Both the position numbers and the translations under genes were made by a program. Shown piece after piece: positions 10,141-19,561 of a DNA stretch of 64,000 bases (position 1 is its first letter; each line of letters starts with the position of its first letter). The DNA is from Psychrobacter glaciei. Its GTDB lineage: Bacteria; Pseudomonadota; Gammaproteobacteria; Pseudomonadales; Moraxellaceae. Under the pieces are notes generated by a model. It saw only the letters and a program-made list of their open reading frames with translations. It was not told the origin of the DNA and made no database searches. The stretch is from NCBI RefSeq assembly GCF_014652895.1, contig NZ_BMZR01000001.1, forward strand, positions 1 to 64,000. Direction: 5' to 3'.

Positions 10141-10635
10141 ATGGAGAAAATAAAGTAAGCGTAAATAGTTAATGAAGAAAATACTTATAATTTAACAATT
10201 ACTTTATTGCTCTCGATAATGTTATACAGCATAAAAAAGTGAATTTGAAATACGATAGAATAAGAAAAACTCCTCATTTCTGTTAGCAATGTATCTGCTT
10301 GTTTATCATATCAACCATATCTATAAACGAAATTATTCATGGTTGTTTTTATTTTTTTTCGCTAGAGCTTATTCAAATGACCACTTATATCCTATATCAA
10401 CCGTTCATTCTATTAGATTTCGCTAATACTAACGCTTCATTAAATGTGTTGATATAATAAAAAGTCGCCAATGATTTAGCAAAAATTACACCTTAAATCT
10501 TTTAAAAAAAATAGTTTTGAAAGAATTTATAAAAGTTCAAGGTAGGGTGGATTTATAGCCCAAAGTATCAAAAATTATTTAGGCAGCACCGTATTGTGGT
10601 CGTGTTTGCTTAAGTATCAGCGTTAGGTTTATCAG
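10141..10635. other. AT-rich intergenic gap
   Basis: About 495 bp of AT-rich sequence between the ssb terminator and the next gene. I see no reading frame, repeat or RNA gene. It presumably holds the promoter for the gene at 10636. Confidence 0.4.
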
Positions 10636-11319
10636 ATGAATAATAGCGATGTATTTCGAAAAAGCGACTTGGGTCGAGAAGAAATTAAGACGCAAAGTCT
10701 AGGTGTGTTGCCGCGAGAGGCGAGAACATTGTTAATCATGATTGATGGCAAAAAGACTTATCAACAGTATCTTGATTCGCTTGATAACAGTAAGATGTTC
10801 GCTGAGTTTGGCGGGATAGCACCTCTGATTGAGTTGTTACAAGAGTTTCAGTGTATTGAGTTGATAGCAGATGATAATGCCAGCGTTACAAGTCAATCGT
10901 ATGTATCTTCGCAACCAGCGGCACCACGTACTGTCACTGAGCAGCAAGTGGCTGAAATACAGCCCACGACGCCAGCTAATGAAGACAGCAAAGCATTTCA
11001 GTCTCAATCTATTCAATCGCAGAGCAATAGTGCCGCTGAGTTTGATGCTACCTTTAACGATAAGCCAAAAAAGGCAGCTTCCTTTACTGGCTATTTTAAG
11101 CGCAAAGCCGCTGATGTTAATTTTGAGACATTAAAGTCAGAATTGGCGACTTATATCGAAAAAAATGCACCATCTGAAGATGTATGGGGTTACCTGCTAA
11201 ATCTGGAGCAGTGTACCGATGCCCCGCAATTATTGGCTCTCATACAAAAGATCCAGCGCTCTACCAGTGGTGGTTTATCGCAGGGTGTGGGTGAGTTTTC
11301 CAAAAGAATCAAACTCTAA
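10636..11319 (+). CDS. Unknown protein upstream of tandem BLUF genes
   Basis: A 227-residue soluble protein of no named family. The N-terminal ~75 residues (DLGREEIKTQSLGVLPREAR, then LLIMIDGKKTYQQYL) resemble a small helical domain seen at the N terminus of uncharacterised signalling-type proteins in Beta- and Gammaproteobacteria. A Ser/Gln/Ala-rich linker spans about 85-145 and a helical C-terminal domain about 150-227. No signal peptide or membrane segment. It is followed after 75 bp by the first BLUF gene on the same strand, so the three may be co-transcribed. Function unknown. Confidence 0.7.
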   Translation: MNNSDVFRKSDLGREEIKTQSLGVLPREARTLLIMIDGKKTYQQYLDSLDNSKMFAEFGGIAPLIELLQEFQCIELIADDNASVTSQSYVSSQPAAPRTVTEQQVAEIQPTTPANEDSKAFQSQSIQSQSNSAAEFDATFNDKPKKAASFTGYFKRKAADVNFETLKSELATYIEKNAPSEDVWGYLLNLEQCTDAPQLLALIQKIQRSTSGGLSQGVGEFSKRIKL

Positions 11320-11394
11320 ATTTTACTCACTCATCGTAGCGATGCATTTGGCTATTGCTTACAAGAAAATTTAAATAATTTATCGGAGTGCGTT

Positions 11395-11913
11395 ATGGAC
11401 GTCGCTGAGCTGTCAGAAAAGAACCAGTCAAATATGCTACATGGCGAGCATATTATTACACGTTTGACCTATATTAGCCGTTATAACAAAGACAACCCTA
11501 ATGGGGAGGTCACGCGTATCCTAGCGCAAGCGCAACAGAATAATGAGCATAATGGCATTACAGGTGCATTGGTATTCAATCACAATTACTTTCTTCAAAG
11601 CATTGAAGGAGCGAGACCTGTCATTAATGAGCTATTACGCAAGCTTGTAAAAGACGAGCGGCATTTTTCCCTACAGATTATTGAATGTCGCGAGATTGAG
11701 CAGCGCCACTGGAATAAGTGGTCGATGAAATATCTTATCCCAAGTGATGAGAATAAAGGACTGGCGCTTAAATTTTCGACAAGCACTCAGTTCAATCCTT
11801 ATCTGATGAGCGCCAACCAAATCATGATGCTGATTGATACATTGTCAGAACTTCAAGAGCAAGAAGAAAAAGAGGCTTCTACCAAGAAGAAGTCTTGGTT
11901 TGCTATCAGCTAA
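11395..11913 (+). CDS. Short BLUF blue-light sensor protein (first of two)
   Basis: A 172-residue protein made almost entirely of one BLUF domain, the flavin-binding blue-light sensor fold. The residues that form the photoactive hydrogen-bond network are all present: Tyr26 (LTYISR), Asn53 (NGITG), Gln68 (FLQSIEG), and Trp109/Met111 (WNKWSM), matching AppA Tyr21, Asn45, Gln63, Trp104, Met106. No output domain is fused, so it should act through a protein partner as BlsA of Acinetobacter does. The C-terminal ~55 residues include a Lys/Glu-rich helix. GGAG lies 7 bases before the ATG. A second BLUF gene follows after 52 bp. Confidence 0.93.
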   Translation: MDVAELSEKNQSNMLHGEHIITRLTYISRYNKDNPNGEVTRILAQAQQNNEHNGITGALVFNHNYFLQSIEGARPVINELLRKLVKDERHFSLQIIECREIEQRHWNKWSMKYLIPSDENKGLALKFSTSTQFNPYLMSANQIMMLIDTLSELQEQEEKEASTKKKSWFAIS

Positions 11914-11965
11914 TTGACGTTTATAAAGGTGCCAACACCCTATCACATTGCATAAGAGACCAGAG

Positions 11966-12403
11966 ATGACATCATCAACTTCAGATGCGCATATTTTAAT
12001 GAGTATGACGTACGTGAGCCGTGCAAACCCAGATGTATCAGCGAAAGACTTTAATGAGATTTTGCAGCAAGCCCAAGCCAATAATGCGGCAAATGGCATC
12101 ACGGGTATGTTGACCTTTAATAAAGACTATTTTTTACAAACGGTCGAAGGACCTAGAGCACAGATTAATCGTTTATTGTACGCTCTCATTGCCGATCAGC
12201 GTCATCACGATTTACAGGTGATTGAAACACGTGAGCTCAAGCATAGAAAATGGGCAAAATGGTCAATGAACTATGCTTCTCCAACCGAATCTAACGCCGC
12301 GATTTATCTCAAATACTCTACGACAGTTGATTTCAATCCGTATTTATTAAGTGCCGAATCCGCTCTGGATTTGATGACTGAGCTTAGTGCACAACGGGCT
12401 TAG
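11966..12403 (+). CDS. Short BLUF blue-light sensor protein (second of two)
   Basis: A 145-residue BLUF protein related to its upstream neighbour. Photocycle residues are conserved: Tyr16, Asn43, Gln58, Trp99 and Met101. The frame is open from a TTG at 11948, but the ATG at 11966 gives the better N terminus. Both proteins share a C-terminal extension motif (KFSTST-FNPYLMS / KYSTTV-FNPYLLS) beyond the BLUF core, so the pair arose by duplication and has kept a common partner-binding tail. It carries no effector domain. Confidence 0.92.
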   Translation: MTSSTSDAHILMSMTYVSRANPDVSAKDFNEILQQAQANNAANGITGMLTFNKDYFLQTVEGPRAQINRLLYALIADQRHHDLQVIETRELKHRKWAKWSMNYASPTESNAAIYLKYSTTVDFNPYLLSAESALDLMTELSAQRA

Positions 12404-13099
12404 TCTGTTGAATTAACATCGAATAATAAGCAGTATGGTACTTAAGTAATATGGCACTTAAGCAGTTCAAAATAAAAAAGGGACATTAAAAATGGCGTTT
12501 TGCTGATATAAATTTTTCTCGCATGCCTAAGTCGTGCCCTCGATTTGAACAGAAGCGACTATCTGAAGGTTTATTGTTTGTAGCATTAATACGCTTACCT
12601 GTATTGAGTGGATTGACTAATGTTGTTTAATTACAGCTTTTTATAATATTATTATTTACCGGCTTTATTCCTAAGTTGGTCCAAATAAAGGTTTTTTAAG
12701 TGGATAAAAGATATAGCATTAAATTAGGCTAATTATTGGCTATTTCGTATGATATAGTCCGATGACTATAAAGTTATTACGATGATTATTTTGGTGACTG
12801 TGTTGACATAAAACTTATGATTGGTTTTATTGTATTGATATTGTTGCATATTGACTACAAAGTTCATTAATTCCCTATTGTTATGAATACTGTTTTTGTT
12901 TATATTGTCCCTACTTATTAATGCCACTGGTAATAGCTTATCAACGTCACTAATAATAACGTTTTGATAAGCAATAAATGAAATTGACTATTAAATTTCG
13001 TATTACTACTTATTATTTGTGAATTGGCACTCTTTAGCGCTTAATAAATAGTATTATATTTATTAGGTTTATATCCCTTATATAAAAGTTGGATTTATT
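12404..13099. other. Long AT-rich non-coding region upstream of the H-NS-like gene
   Basis: About 700 bp of strongly AT-rich sequence with frequent A/T tracts and no credible reading frame. It sits directly upstream of the H-NS-like gene. Such sequence is the preferred target of H-NS, so autoregulation is plausible. No repeat element or RNA gene was recognised. Confidence 0.5.
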
Positions 13100-13423
13100 A
13101 TGAACAACAATACTGCCCTTGATTTAGACAGTTTAAACGTCGATGAGCTACGTGCCATCACTGAAAACGCCCAACAGTTAATTGCCAAAAAGCAACATCA
13201 GCGTTTGTATGATGCTTATATGCAGTTTGAAAAAATTGCCGAAGAGAGTAATAGCACCATCGAAGAGATTTTAAAGGCTGGTGAGACGTTAGAGAAAAAG
13301 CGTAACATCAAGTATCGCAACACCGATAATAATGAAGAAACATGGACGGGTCGCGGTCGCAAGCCACTATGGTTGGTTGATGCGCTAGCAGCAGGTCGTG
13401 ACATTGAAGATTTCGCTATTTAA
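13100..13423 (+). CDS. H-NS family nucleoid protein
   Basis: A 107-residue H-NS-like DNA-binding protein. The N-terminal half is a predicted coiled-coil oligomerisation region (residues ~10-65). The C-terminal domain carries the DNA-binding core TWTGRGRKPLWL at residues ~84-95, whose GRGRKP loop is an AT-hook-like minor-groove motif that follows the H-NS W-x-G-R-G-R-x-P pattern. It is expected to silence AT-rich, often horizontally acquired genes. It follows an unusually long AT-rich region and is followed by a clear terminator. Confidence 0.9.
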   Translation: MNNNTALDLDSLNVDELRAITENAQQLIAKKQHQRLYDAYMQFEKIAEESNSTIEEILKAGETLEKKRNIKYRNTDNNEETWTGRGRKPLWLVDALAAGRDIEDFAI

Positions 13424-13516
13424 TCTGTCAAGATTCGAGTAGCAATGCTAGGCATTACTTTGTCCTTATGACTTTCATAACGATTGAGTCAAAAGTGCAT
13501 TAGTAGACAGAAGTCA

Positions 13517-13564
13517 GTATCTTTATTGCCAATATTTTGGTAAAAAGATACTGGCTTTTTTTCT
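13517..13564 (+). terminator. Rho-independent terminator after the H-NS-like gene
   Basis: CAGTATCTTT / AAAGATACTG stem separated by a ~20-nt loop and followed by GCTTTTTTTC. It lies inside the 5' part of an open frame that continues into gspN, which argues that gspN starts downstream, at 13630. Confidence 0.7.
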
Positions 13565-13629
13565 GTCATCTGTATGCTATTGTTTGTTATGATAATGACG
13601 TTTTTACCTTATATAAGAGTTGTGTAACC

Positions 13630-14445
13630 GTGGCCCAAGTCTCTGCGTCGTCTCATAAGCGTCCCCGTAAGCTGTGGTGGCTATTTGGGTTTATATTATT
13701 TGCGCTATTTGCCTTATTGCAAATGCCCGCGTCGTGGCTACTTGAAAAATATGCACCTAATAATCCTTATGTGCAGCACGTGTCGGGCAACTTATGGCAA
13801 GGCTCAGCGATTTGGCAGCTGCCTTTGTCAGCAAAGCCATTGACAGGTGCGGCGAATTGGTCGTGGCAGCCGTGGCAATTATTTTTGGGTAAGTTGGGTG
13901 CAGAAGTCGATATCACGACAGAGCAGACCAGATTAAACGGTCAAATAAAACTGGGCACCAGCGCATGGCAGATCGATGATATGAGCGGCAAGATTGCGCC
14001 GGAAACATTGGCCAGTGTGGTCGATTGGCAGCTGCCCAACACACCGATTCAAGTCAATGCGGTATCGTTAAAACGGCAGACCGGTTCGGATAGTGACTCC
14101 AATAAAAAGTCTTCTGGTTTCAGTGAAGCCGAGGGTCAGTTGACTTGGGTCGGCGGTGAAGTAGGTTATCCGAGTGGTGGTAAGGTTTTTTATATCACTA
14201 TGCCAGCGATGCGTGCCGAGCTTAGTACGGAACAAAAAAATGATAAAAATCTGCTGCACGTTAATTTATTAAATAATCAAGATAAGCGCTTAGGGGATCT
14301 GTATGTCGATGGCGATAATATGCTAGATGTTAGCTTGACCCAGCGTTTATTAGAAAATATGCCTGAATACAAAGGACAAGCCCCGCAAGATACGCCCGTT
14401 GTCAGTGTGCGCCAGCCATTGCTAGCCGGTTTGGGGACGCGCTAG
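13630..14445 (+). CDS. gspN: Type II secretion system protein N
   Basis: GspN of the type II secretion system, a bitopic inner-membrane protein with a periplasmic domain. From the GTG at 13630 it has 271 residues: a short basic N terminus (SSHKRPRK), one membrane helix (LWWLFGFILFALFALLQMP), then the family's typical start of the periplasmic domain (VQHVSGNLWQGSAIWQLPL). The frame is open further upstream to an ATG at 13537, but that start lies within a transcription terminator. The gene abuts gspC without a gap. GspN is a non-essential accessory component in several systems. Confidence 0.82.
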   Translation: MAQVSASSHKRPRKLWWLFGFILFALFALLQMPASWLLEKYAPNNPYVQHVSGNLWQGSAIWQLPLSAKPLTGAANWSWQPWQLFLGKLGAEVDITTEQTRLNGQIKLGTSAWQIDDMSGKIAPETLASVVDWQLPNTPIQVNAVSLKRQTGSDSDSNKKSSGFSEAEGQLTWVGGEVGYPSGGKVFYITMPAMRAELSTEQKNDKNLLHVNLLNNQDKRLGDLYVDGDNMLDVSLTQRLLENMPEYKGQAPQDTPVVSVRQPLLAGLGTR

Positions 14446-15336
14446 ATGTCTACTGCTACCTTAAAACCCATCATCAATGTTCTCAATCGCTGCGCTGGTT
14501 GGCTGCTACTATTAGCAATTGCTTGGCTGTGCTGGACGGCGGCACGGCTATTGTGGTTGTTGCTAGCGGCACCTTTGGCACCAGCTTTACCGCTAGCTCC
14601 TCTACAAAACGCTAATACATCTGGCGATGATTACAGTGGTCTGTTTGCCATTTTTGCTGACCCTGATCCTGTCGCCGCGGCGGTACAGCCACCCCCTAAT
14701 ATTGGCTTAAAAGGGGTTTTGCTAGCTGTGCCAGAGAGTATGTCGTCCGCCTTATTAGACGTCAATGGCGAGGTCAAAAATTATCGCATCGGTGACAGTC
14801 TAAAAGACAGTGACTATACTCTGATCGCTGTCGACTGGAATGCCGTCATCATCGCCGATGCCCGTGATCAGCAAACGGTCATTAGAATGGCAGAGGCGAT
14901 GGCACTCGACCAAAGCGATATGCTAGCAGGTGCCGTCAGCAATCAGCGTTTGCCAAACAGCAACGCATTGCCCAGTGCCCCAATGCCAGCACAAGACAAT
15001 ACTGAGTCCACAGCAGAGACGACTCCTGAGAGCAGCCCGCAATCTGCTATTGATGAGGCCATCACGTCACTGAAAGAAAATCCAGCCAGTTATCTGAGCA
15101 GGATGGGTGTCATGGCATCAGGCGAAAACTATCAGGTAACGGCGGCGATGCCTTCAAAACTACGCAATCGTCTAGGACTAGAGCCGGGTGATCAGGTCTT
15201 GACCGTTAATGGTCAAAGTGTGGGCAATAATCCTAGCCAAGATGCTGGTATCCTGCAACAAGTACAGCAAGCAGGCGAAGCACAAATAGAAGTCAAACGT
15301 GGCGAGCAAGTGATTACGATTCGCCAGCAATTTTAG
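14446..15336 (+). CDS. gspC: Type II secretion system protein C
   Basis: GspC, the inner-membrane clamp that links the T2SS platform to the secretin. 296 residues: membrane helix at ~17-45, an HR domain beginning near residue 63 (YSGLFAIFADPDP, then GLKGVLLA), an Ala/Pro/Thr-rich linker at ~165-205, and a C-terminal PDZ domain (YLSRMGVMASGENYQV, then LGLEPGDQVLTVNGQ). The PDZ is thought to take part in substrate recognition. The start codon directly follows the gspN stop, showing one operon N-C-D. Confidence 0.93.
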   Translation: MSTATLKPIINVLNRCAGWLLLLAIAWLCWTAARLLWLLLAAPLAPALPLAPLQNANTSGDDYSGLFAIFADPDPVAAAVQPPPNIGLKGVLLAVPESMSSALLDVNGEVKNYRIGDSLKDSDYTLIAVDWNAVIIADARDQQTVIRMAEAMALDQSDMLAGAVSNQRLPNSNALPSAPMPAQDNTESTAETTPESSPQSAIDEAITSLKENPASYLSRMGVMASGENYQVTAAMPSKLRNRLGLEPGDQVLTVNGQSVGNNPSQDAGILQQVQQAGEAQIEVKRGEQVITIRQQF

Positions 15337-15476
15337 GCAAGCAATTTTTTAGTAAGCTCTTTCTTATTAGGCCGTTTTAAGTAAATAATGACCATCTGGT
15401 TGGGGCTATGGTAGCAACACGCCAGCTGACAATATTCAGTACATACTAAGCGACATCACTGTAGGTAATTATCAAT

Positions 15477-17723
15477 ATGGTACGTTCTCATAAATTTTCA
15501 GTCACGCCTTTGCACCATACCTTACAGCGCTTGATGCGCCTATGCCGTCCTCTTTGCCTAGCAGTACCGCTATGGGCGGCCAGTACAGGTCTTGTTAGTG
15601 CCGAGAGTTGGAAAGTCAACTTGCAAGATGCTGATATTAAAGCCTTTATTAATGAAGTGGCGACCATTACCGATCAAAACTTTGTCCTTGATCCACGTAT
15701 CAATGGTAATGTGACGGTCATCTCCAATAAAGCTTTGTCTCGCGATGAGATTTATCAGCTGTTTTTGAGTGTGATGCAAGTCAATGGTATTGCCGCGATT
15801 GACTCAGGTACAACAGTTAAACTGGTGCCGGATAATGTCGCCAAGCAGTCTGGTGTGGCCGTCGATTTGCGCGGTGATAGTGTCGGTGAAGCACTGGCAA
15901 CTCGGGTCATTTATTTAACCAATACTCAAGCGGCAGAGGTGTTGGGAGTCATACGACCACTCATGCCACAGTCTGCCCATGCTGCTGCTGTGCCTGGTGT
16001 TAATGCGTTGGTATTGTCAGATCGCGCTGATAGCTTGAATCAATTAACCGCGCTCATCCGCGATTTGGACAGCAACGTTAATGACAGTTTGCAAGTGATA
16101 CCGCTTCGACATGTCGATGCAGAGCGAATGATGGAGTTGATCAGTGCTTTGGTGGCGAGTGCCGGTAGTGGGCAAGCACAAGGGGGCAATAATCAGCTGA
16201 AAGTCATTGCCGATACGTCCAGTGATAGGCTGCTGGTCAAAGGCAGCCCTGAAATGATTGCCAAAGTCCAAGAAATGGTCAATCAGTTGGATACCACGCC
16301 TACAAGACGCCTGAGTGGTTTGCGGGTTTTTAGATTGAAGTATGCCAGTGCTGGTCATATTGCAGATATGCTACGTGGCTTGCTAGCCAATCAATCTATC
16401 AATAGCGCTGGCGCGACCTCGACATTAGAGGCCGCCTCGCTAAATAATGCAAGTACGACAGGTGCATCGATTAATGGTGCAGCCAGTGATAGCATTGGTA
16501 ATAGCAGTACAGCAGTAGTGCCTGCTAGCAGCGCAAGTGGAACAAGTACGGGGGTGGGCGGTCGGCCGTTCAGCATCATCGCTGATGAAACGCAAAATGC
16601 AGTGATCGTCAATGCCGCACCCGAGCTGATGTTTGAGATTGAAGACGCGGTCAGCCAATTAGACAGTCGCCGCGCACAAGTATTGATTCAAGCCGCTATT
16701 GTCGAAGTATCGGGCGATGATGCGACCCAACTGGGTGTGCAGTGGGCGCTGGGTAATGCCAACAGTGGTTATGGGGTAGTAAACTTTAACAATGTTGGTG
16801 CTAGTGCGACAACCCTTGCGGCTGCCGCCTTAGCAGGTACTGGTACGGCAGGTATCAGCGCTGCTGCCAGCTCTATCGCTGGTGCTTTGATAGGGATTGG
16901 AGACAGTCGAAAAGACAGTCAGGGTAATACTGAGTTTTATGGTGCCATCTTACAAGCACTGGATTCTTCCACTAGTGCCAATCTACTGTCTATGCCATCG
17001 ATTTTGACATTGGACAATGAGAAGGCGAGTATTTTGGTTGGTCAAAACGTGCCTTTTGTGACTGGCTCTTTTACCACCAGTGGCAACAATTCAAACAATC
17101 CATTTCAAACGATTGATCGCCAAGATATTGGTATTAATCTCAATGTCATTCCGCATATTGGTGATAATGGCACAGTACGCTTGGAGGTATCGCAAGAAGT
17201 ATCGTCAGTCGTGCCAGGTAGTACGGGTAATGCCAGTGGTTTGATTACCAATAAGAGCCTCATCAACACGACTATTCTAGCCGACGATCAACAGACCATC
17301 GCTCTAGGCGGTTTGATGCGCGATAACACCACGACGCGCCAACAAAAAGTGCCTGGTTTGGGCAATGTACCCTTTATTGGTCGATTGTTTCGTTCTGACA
17401 ATGACAACACGCAAAAAAGCAACTTAATCATCTTTCTACAGCCGACTATCCTACGCGATGGCGGTGCAGTGGCGAGTGTGACTGAACGCAAGTTCAACCA
17501 AATGCGTGTCCTACAGCTGGTCATTGACAAAAACGGGACGATTAAGCAGTTGCCCTTAAGTGGGACAGAAGGCTGGGATGGCAATGTCGATGCAGATTAC
17601 GAATTGATGCCACTCAATCCGCTCGTACCGAGGCGCAATCAAACACCAAAAGCTACGTCACAAGGTTTTACTAAAGTAGATAGTCCAAGTAGTGGTATCA
17701 CGACTTATCCTCTCAAGCGTTAA
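15477..17723 (+). CDS. gspD: Type II secretion system secretin GspD
   Basis: The outer-membrane secretin of the T2SS. 748 residues with a signal peptide (cleavage near VSA-ESW, residue ~42), the N0 domain (VNLQDADIKAFINEVATIT), N1-N3 domains (including VIYLTNTQAAEVLGVIRPL and VIPLRHVDAERMMELI), and the C-terminal secretin barrel (LSMPSILTLDNEKASILVG; VPGLGNVPFIGRLF). Ser/Ala/Gly-rich inserts of unknown role lie in N3 (~310-355). A C-terminal tail of ~60 residues may be the pilotin-binding S-domain. It is the last gene of the N-C-D group; the other gsp genes are not in the window. Confidence 0.95.
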   Translation: MVRSHKFSVTPLHHTLQRLMRLCRPLCLAVPLWAASTGLVSAESWKVNLQDADIKAFINEVATITDQNFVLDPRINGNVTVISNKALSRDEIYQLFLSVMQVNGIAAIDSGTTVKLVPDNVAKQSGVAVDLRGDSVGEALATRVIYLTNTQAAEVLGVIRPLMPQSAHAAAVPGVNALVLSDRADSLNQLTALIRDLDSNVNDSLQVIPLRHVDAERMMELISALVASAGSGQAQGGNNQLKVIADTSSDRLLVKGSPEMIAKVQEMVNQLDTTPTRRLSGLRVFRLKYASAGHIADMLRGLLANQSINSAGATSTLEAASLNNASTTGASINGAASDSIGNSSTAVVPASSASGTSTGVGGRPFSIIADETQNAVIVNAAPELMFEIEDAVSQLDSRRAQVLIQAAIVEVSGDDATQLGVQWALGNANSGYGVVNFNNVGASATTLAAAALAGTGTAGISAAASSIAGALIGIGDSRKDSQGNTEFYGAILQALDSSTSANLLSMPSILTLDNEKASILVGQNVPFVTGSFTTSGNNSNNPFQTIDRQDIGINLNVIPHIGDNGTVRLEVSQEVSSVVPGSTGNASGLITNKSLINTTILADDQQTIALGGLMRDNTTTRQQKVPGLGNVPFIGRLFRSDNDNTQKSNLIIFLQPTILRDGGAVASVTERKFNQMRVLQLVIDKNGTIKQLPLSGTEGWDGNVDADYELMPLNPLVPRRNQTPKATSQGFTKVDSPSSGITTYPLKR

Positions 17724-17763
17724 ACGCAAGCTCAATCAAGCTATCGTATCGTGCGGTTTTATT

Positions 17764-18042
17764 AGGGTCTGTTGAGCATTCAAATATTAGGACTGCTGAT
17801 CGCTAAAATCGCATCAAACCTTTTATCAAATCAGGCGTAAACCGACGATAATGTCGAGACCTTAGCTAGGTTTATAACAACGTTTGGGGTGATTTTAGCA
17901 TCAGCCTTTCAGGGCAGGACTATTTTTTGCCAATACATGGCGAAATTGTCTAACCTAGAATGACTAGGCGTCAAAAATTTCACTGCGTATTGTCTAAAAA
18001 ATAGCCACTGCCAGTACCACATTTGAATGTTCAACAGACCCT
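17764..18042. repeat. MITE-like element, family D, copy 1
   Basis: 279 bp bounded by 22-bp inverted repeats with one mismatch (AGGGTCTGTTGAGCATTCAA at the left end, TTGAATGTTCAACAGACCCT at the right). The centre is non-coding and partly self-complementary. Flanks read TTA / TAA, compatible with insertion at TA. A second copy with the same layout lies at 37571-37836. Confidence 0.8.
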
Positions 18043-18202
18043 AAAAATATGACACCGTACATAAGCTTGCGTATTCATAACACAGATAAACACAGCCATT
18101 ACTATATCCCAGTATACTAAGTAATTTAGATATACCGAATATTGATAAAATAACGTTTTAGTGCACTCTAAAAGACAAACAAGCTGTAAAGGGGTGGAGG
18201 TG

Positions 18203-18373
18203 ATGGCGCATCGTATTAGCAAAAAAAAATGGCTTATGTTAAGCGCAGTTGGTACGGCTTTATTACTAATACCGCGTCGTAGCAGCCGCCAAACAGGTAA
18301 CAGTCGACAATCAGACAGTCACCCACAAAGCGAGATGAAAAAACAAAACGCATCACGATCATTTAGATGCTAA
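18203..18373 (+). CDS. Small basic membrane-anchored protein, unknown
   Basis: A 56-residue frame with a hydrophobic helix near the N terminus (WLMLSAVGTALLLIP) and a very basic, Ser/Gln-rich tail. A good purine-rich ribosome site (AAAGGGGTGGAGG) precedes the ATG at 18203. It lies between the repeat element and tatD. The strong ribosome site favours a real gene, but size and lack of a family keep confidence low. Confidence 0.4.
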   Translation: MAHRISKKKWLMLSAVGTALLLIPRRSSRQTGNSRQSDSHPQSEMKKQNASRSFRC

Positions 18374-18448
18374 ATGTGGACTTTTCTCATGGTGATTTAG
18401 CCTATTATGAATATTTTTACGAACAACGATTAAGTTTGGAACCTGTTA

Positions 18449-19474
18449 ATGACTGCTCTTGACTCACTATATATCACGCCGCATTCATCATCTGCTTTGC
18501 CATTGATTGATACGCATACGCATTTTGATGCGCCAATTTTTGATGCGGATAGAGCAGTGCAAGTCGAGGCCGCTTATGAGCAAGGGGTGCGCCATCTTAT
18601 GTTGGTGGGTTATTTATATGAGCATTTCGATCGTCTGTATGAGACTAAGCGTCTAATTAATGAAGGTTTTCAATCGATTACAGCGCAAGCAGCTATAGTG
18701 CAATCATCGATAATTAAGGCTGGCAACCAGCATAACTCGTCTCTAGATGCTCATATTGCGCTGGGTCTACATCCTTTTTATATCAAGCAGCATACAGAAT
18801 CACATTTGGATAATATGGCAAAGATGCTCGCTGACGAGCGCCCATTAGCAATCGGTGAGATTGGCTTAGATACTTTTACAGATGAGATGAAACAGCCTGA
18901 TATGCTGGCCAAGCAAGAGTATTTTTTTAAGGCACAATTGGATATGGCAGTGACCCATCAGCTACCGGTGATGCTGCATATCCGCAAAGCCCATGCTGAA
19001 GCGTTAGCCATATTGAAAGCGCATGATTATAATGCGCATGATTTGGGCGGGGTCGCGCATAGTTTTAGTGGTGGTGAGCAAGAGGCAAAGGCTTTTGTAA
19101 AACTAGGATTTAAGCTCGGAATTACTGGACAAGTCACCAATCCAAATGCTAAAAAACTGCGTCGCGCGATTCAAGTAGCCGTTGATAGTTATGGTTTTGA
19201 GTGCTTGGTGATTGAAACTGACTGTCCGGATATGACACCCATTATGTGTCAGCATTCAAACAATAGCCAGTCAGCGCTTGGGCAAAATTCAGACAATGGA
19301 AGGGATGATACTTCCGCTCATAATATAAACGTTCCCGCCAATTTGCCATGGGTGCTGCTGAGCCTGAGTGAGTTACTCGATGTACCGTCATATCGCCTTG
19401 CCGAGCAACTATGGCAAAATAGTTGCGATGCCCTACGTACTGACTGGCATTATCCTATACCGTCAAAAGGGTAA
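18449..19474 (+). CDS. TatD family metal-dependent hydrolase
   Basis: A 341-residue TatD-type DNase of the amidohydrolase fold. Metal-binding signatures are visible: LIDTHTHFDAPIFD near residue 20, an ALGLHPFYI segment, AIGEIGLDTF, LPVMLHIRKAHAEA, GVAHSFSGGEQEA and the final IETDCPDM. It is longer than the ~260-residue standard because of insertions at ~70-95 and ~270-290 (a Ser/Asn-rich stretch before NLPWVL). TatD enzymes are 3'-5' DNases or RNases linked to repair and RNA quality control. It may be transcribed with tcdA, 87 bp downstream. Confidence 0.9.
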   Translation: MTALDSLYITPHSSSALPLIDTHTHFDAPIFDADRAVQVEAAYEQGVRHLMLVGYLYEHFDRLYETKRLINEGFQSITAQAAIVQSSIIKAGNQHNSSLDAHIALGLHPFYIKQHTESHLDNMAKMLADERPLAIGEIGLDTFTDEMKQPDMLAKQEYFFKAQLDMAVTHQLPVMLHIRKAHAEALAILKAHDYNAHDLGGVAHSFSGGEQEAKAFVKLGFKLGITGQVTNPNAKKLRRAIQVAVDSYGFECLVIETDCPDMTPIMCQHSNNSQSALGQNSDNGRDDTSAHNINVPANLPWVLLSLSELLDVPSYRLAEQLWQNSCDALRTDWHYPIPSKG

Positions 19475-19561
19475 CGGCTACTAACAGTAAAAAGTAACGT
19501 GATAGAGAATAAAATAAAAGCAACTTGAGTTACCACCTTTAAAAAGAGCGTTTAATCTGTT

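Noticed and set aside
13537..13629. N-terminal extension of gspN from ATG 13537
   Set aside because: The extension overlaps a rho-independent terminator and does not look like GspN; the GTG at 13630 gives the basic N terminus and membrane helix expected.
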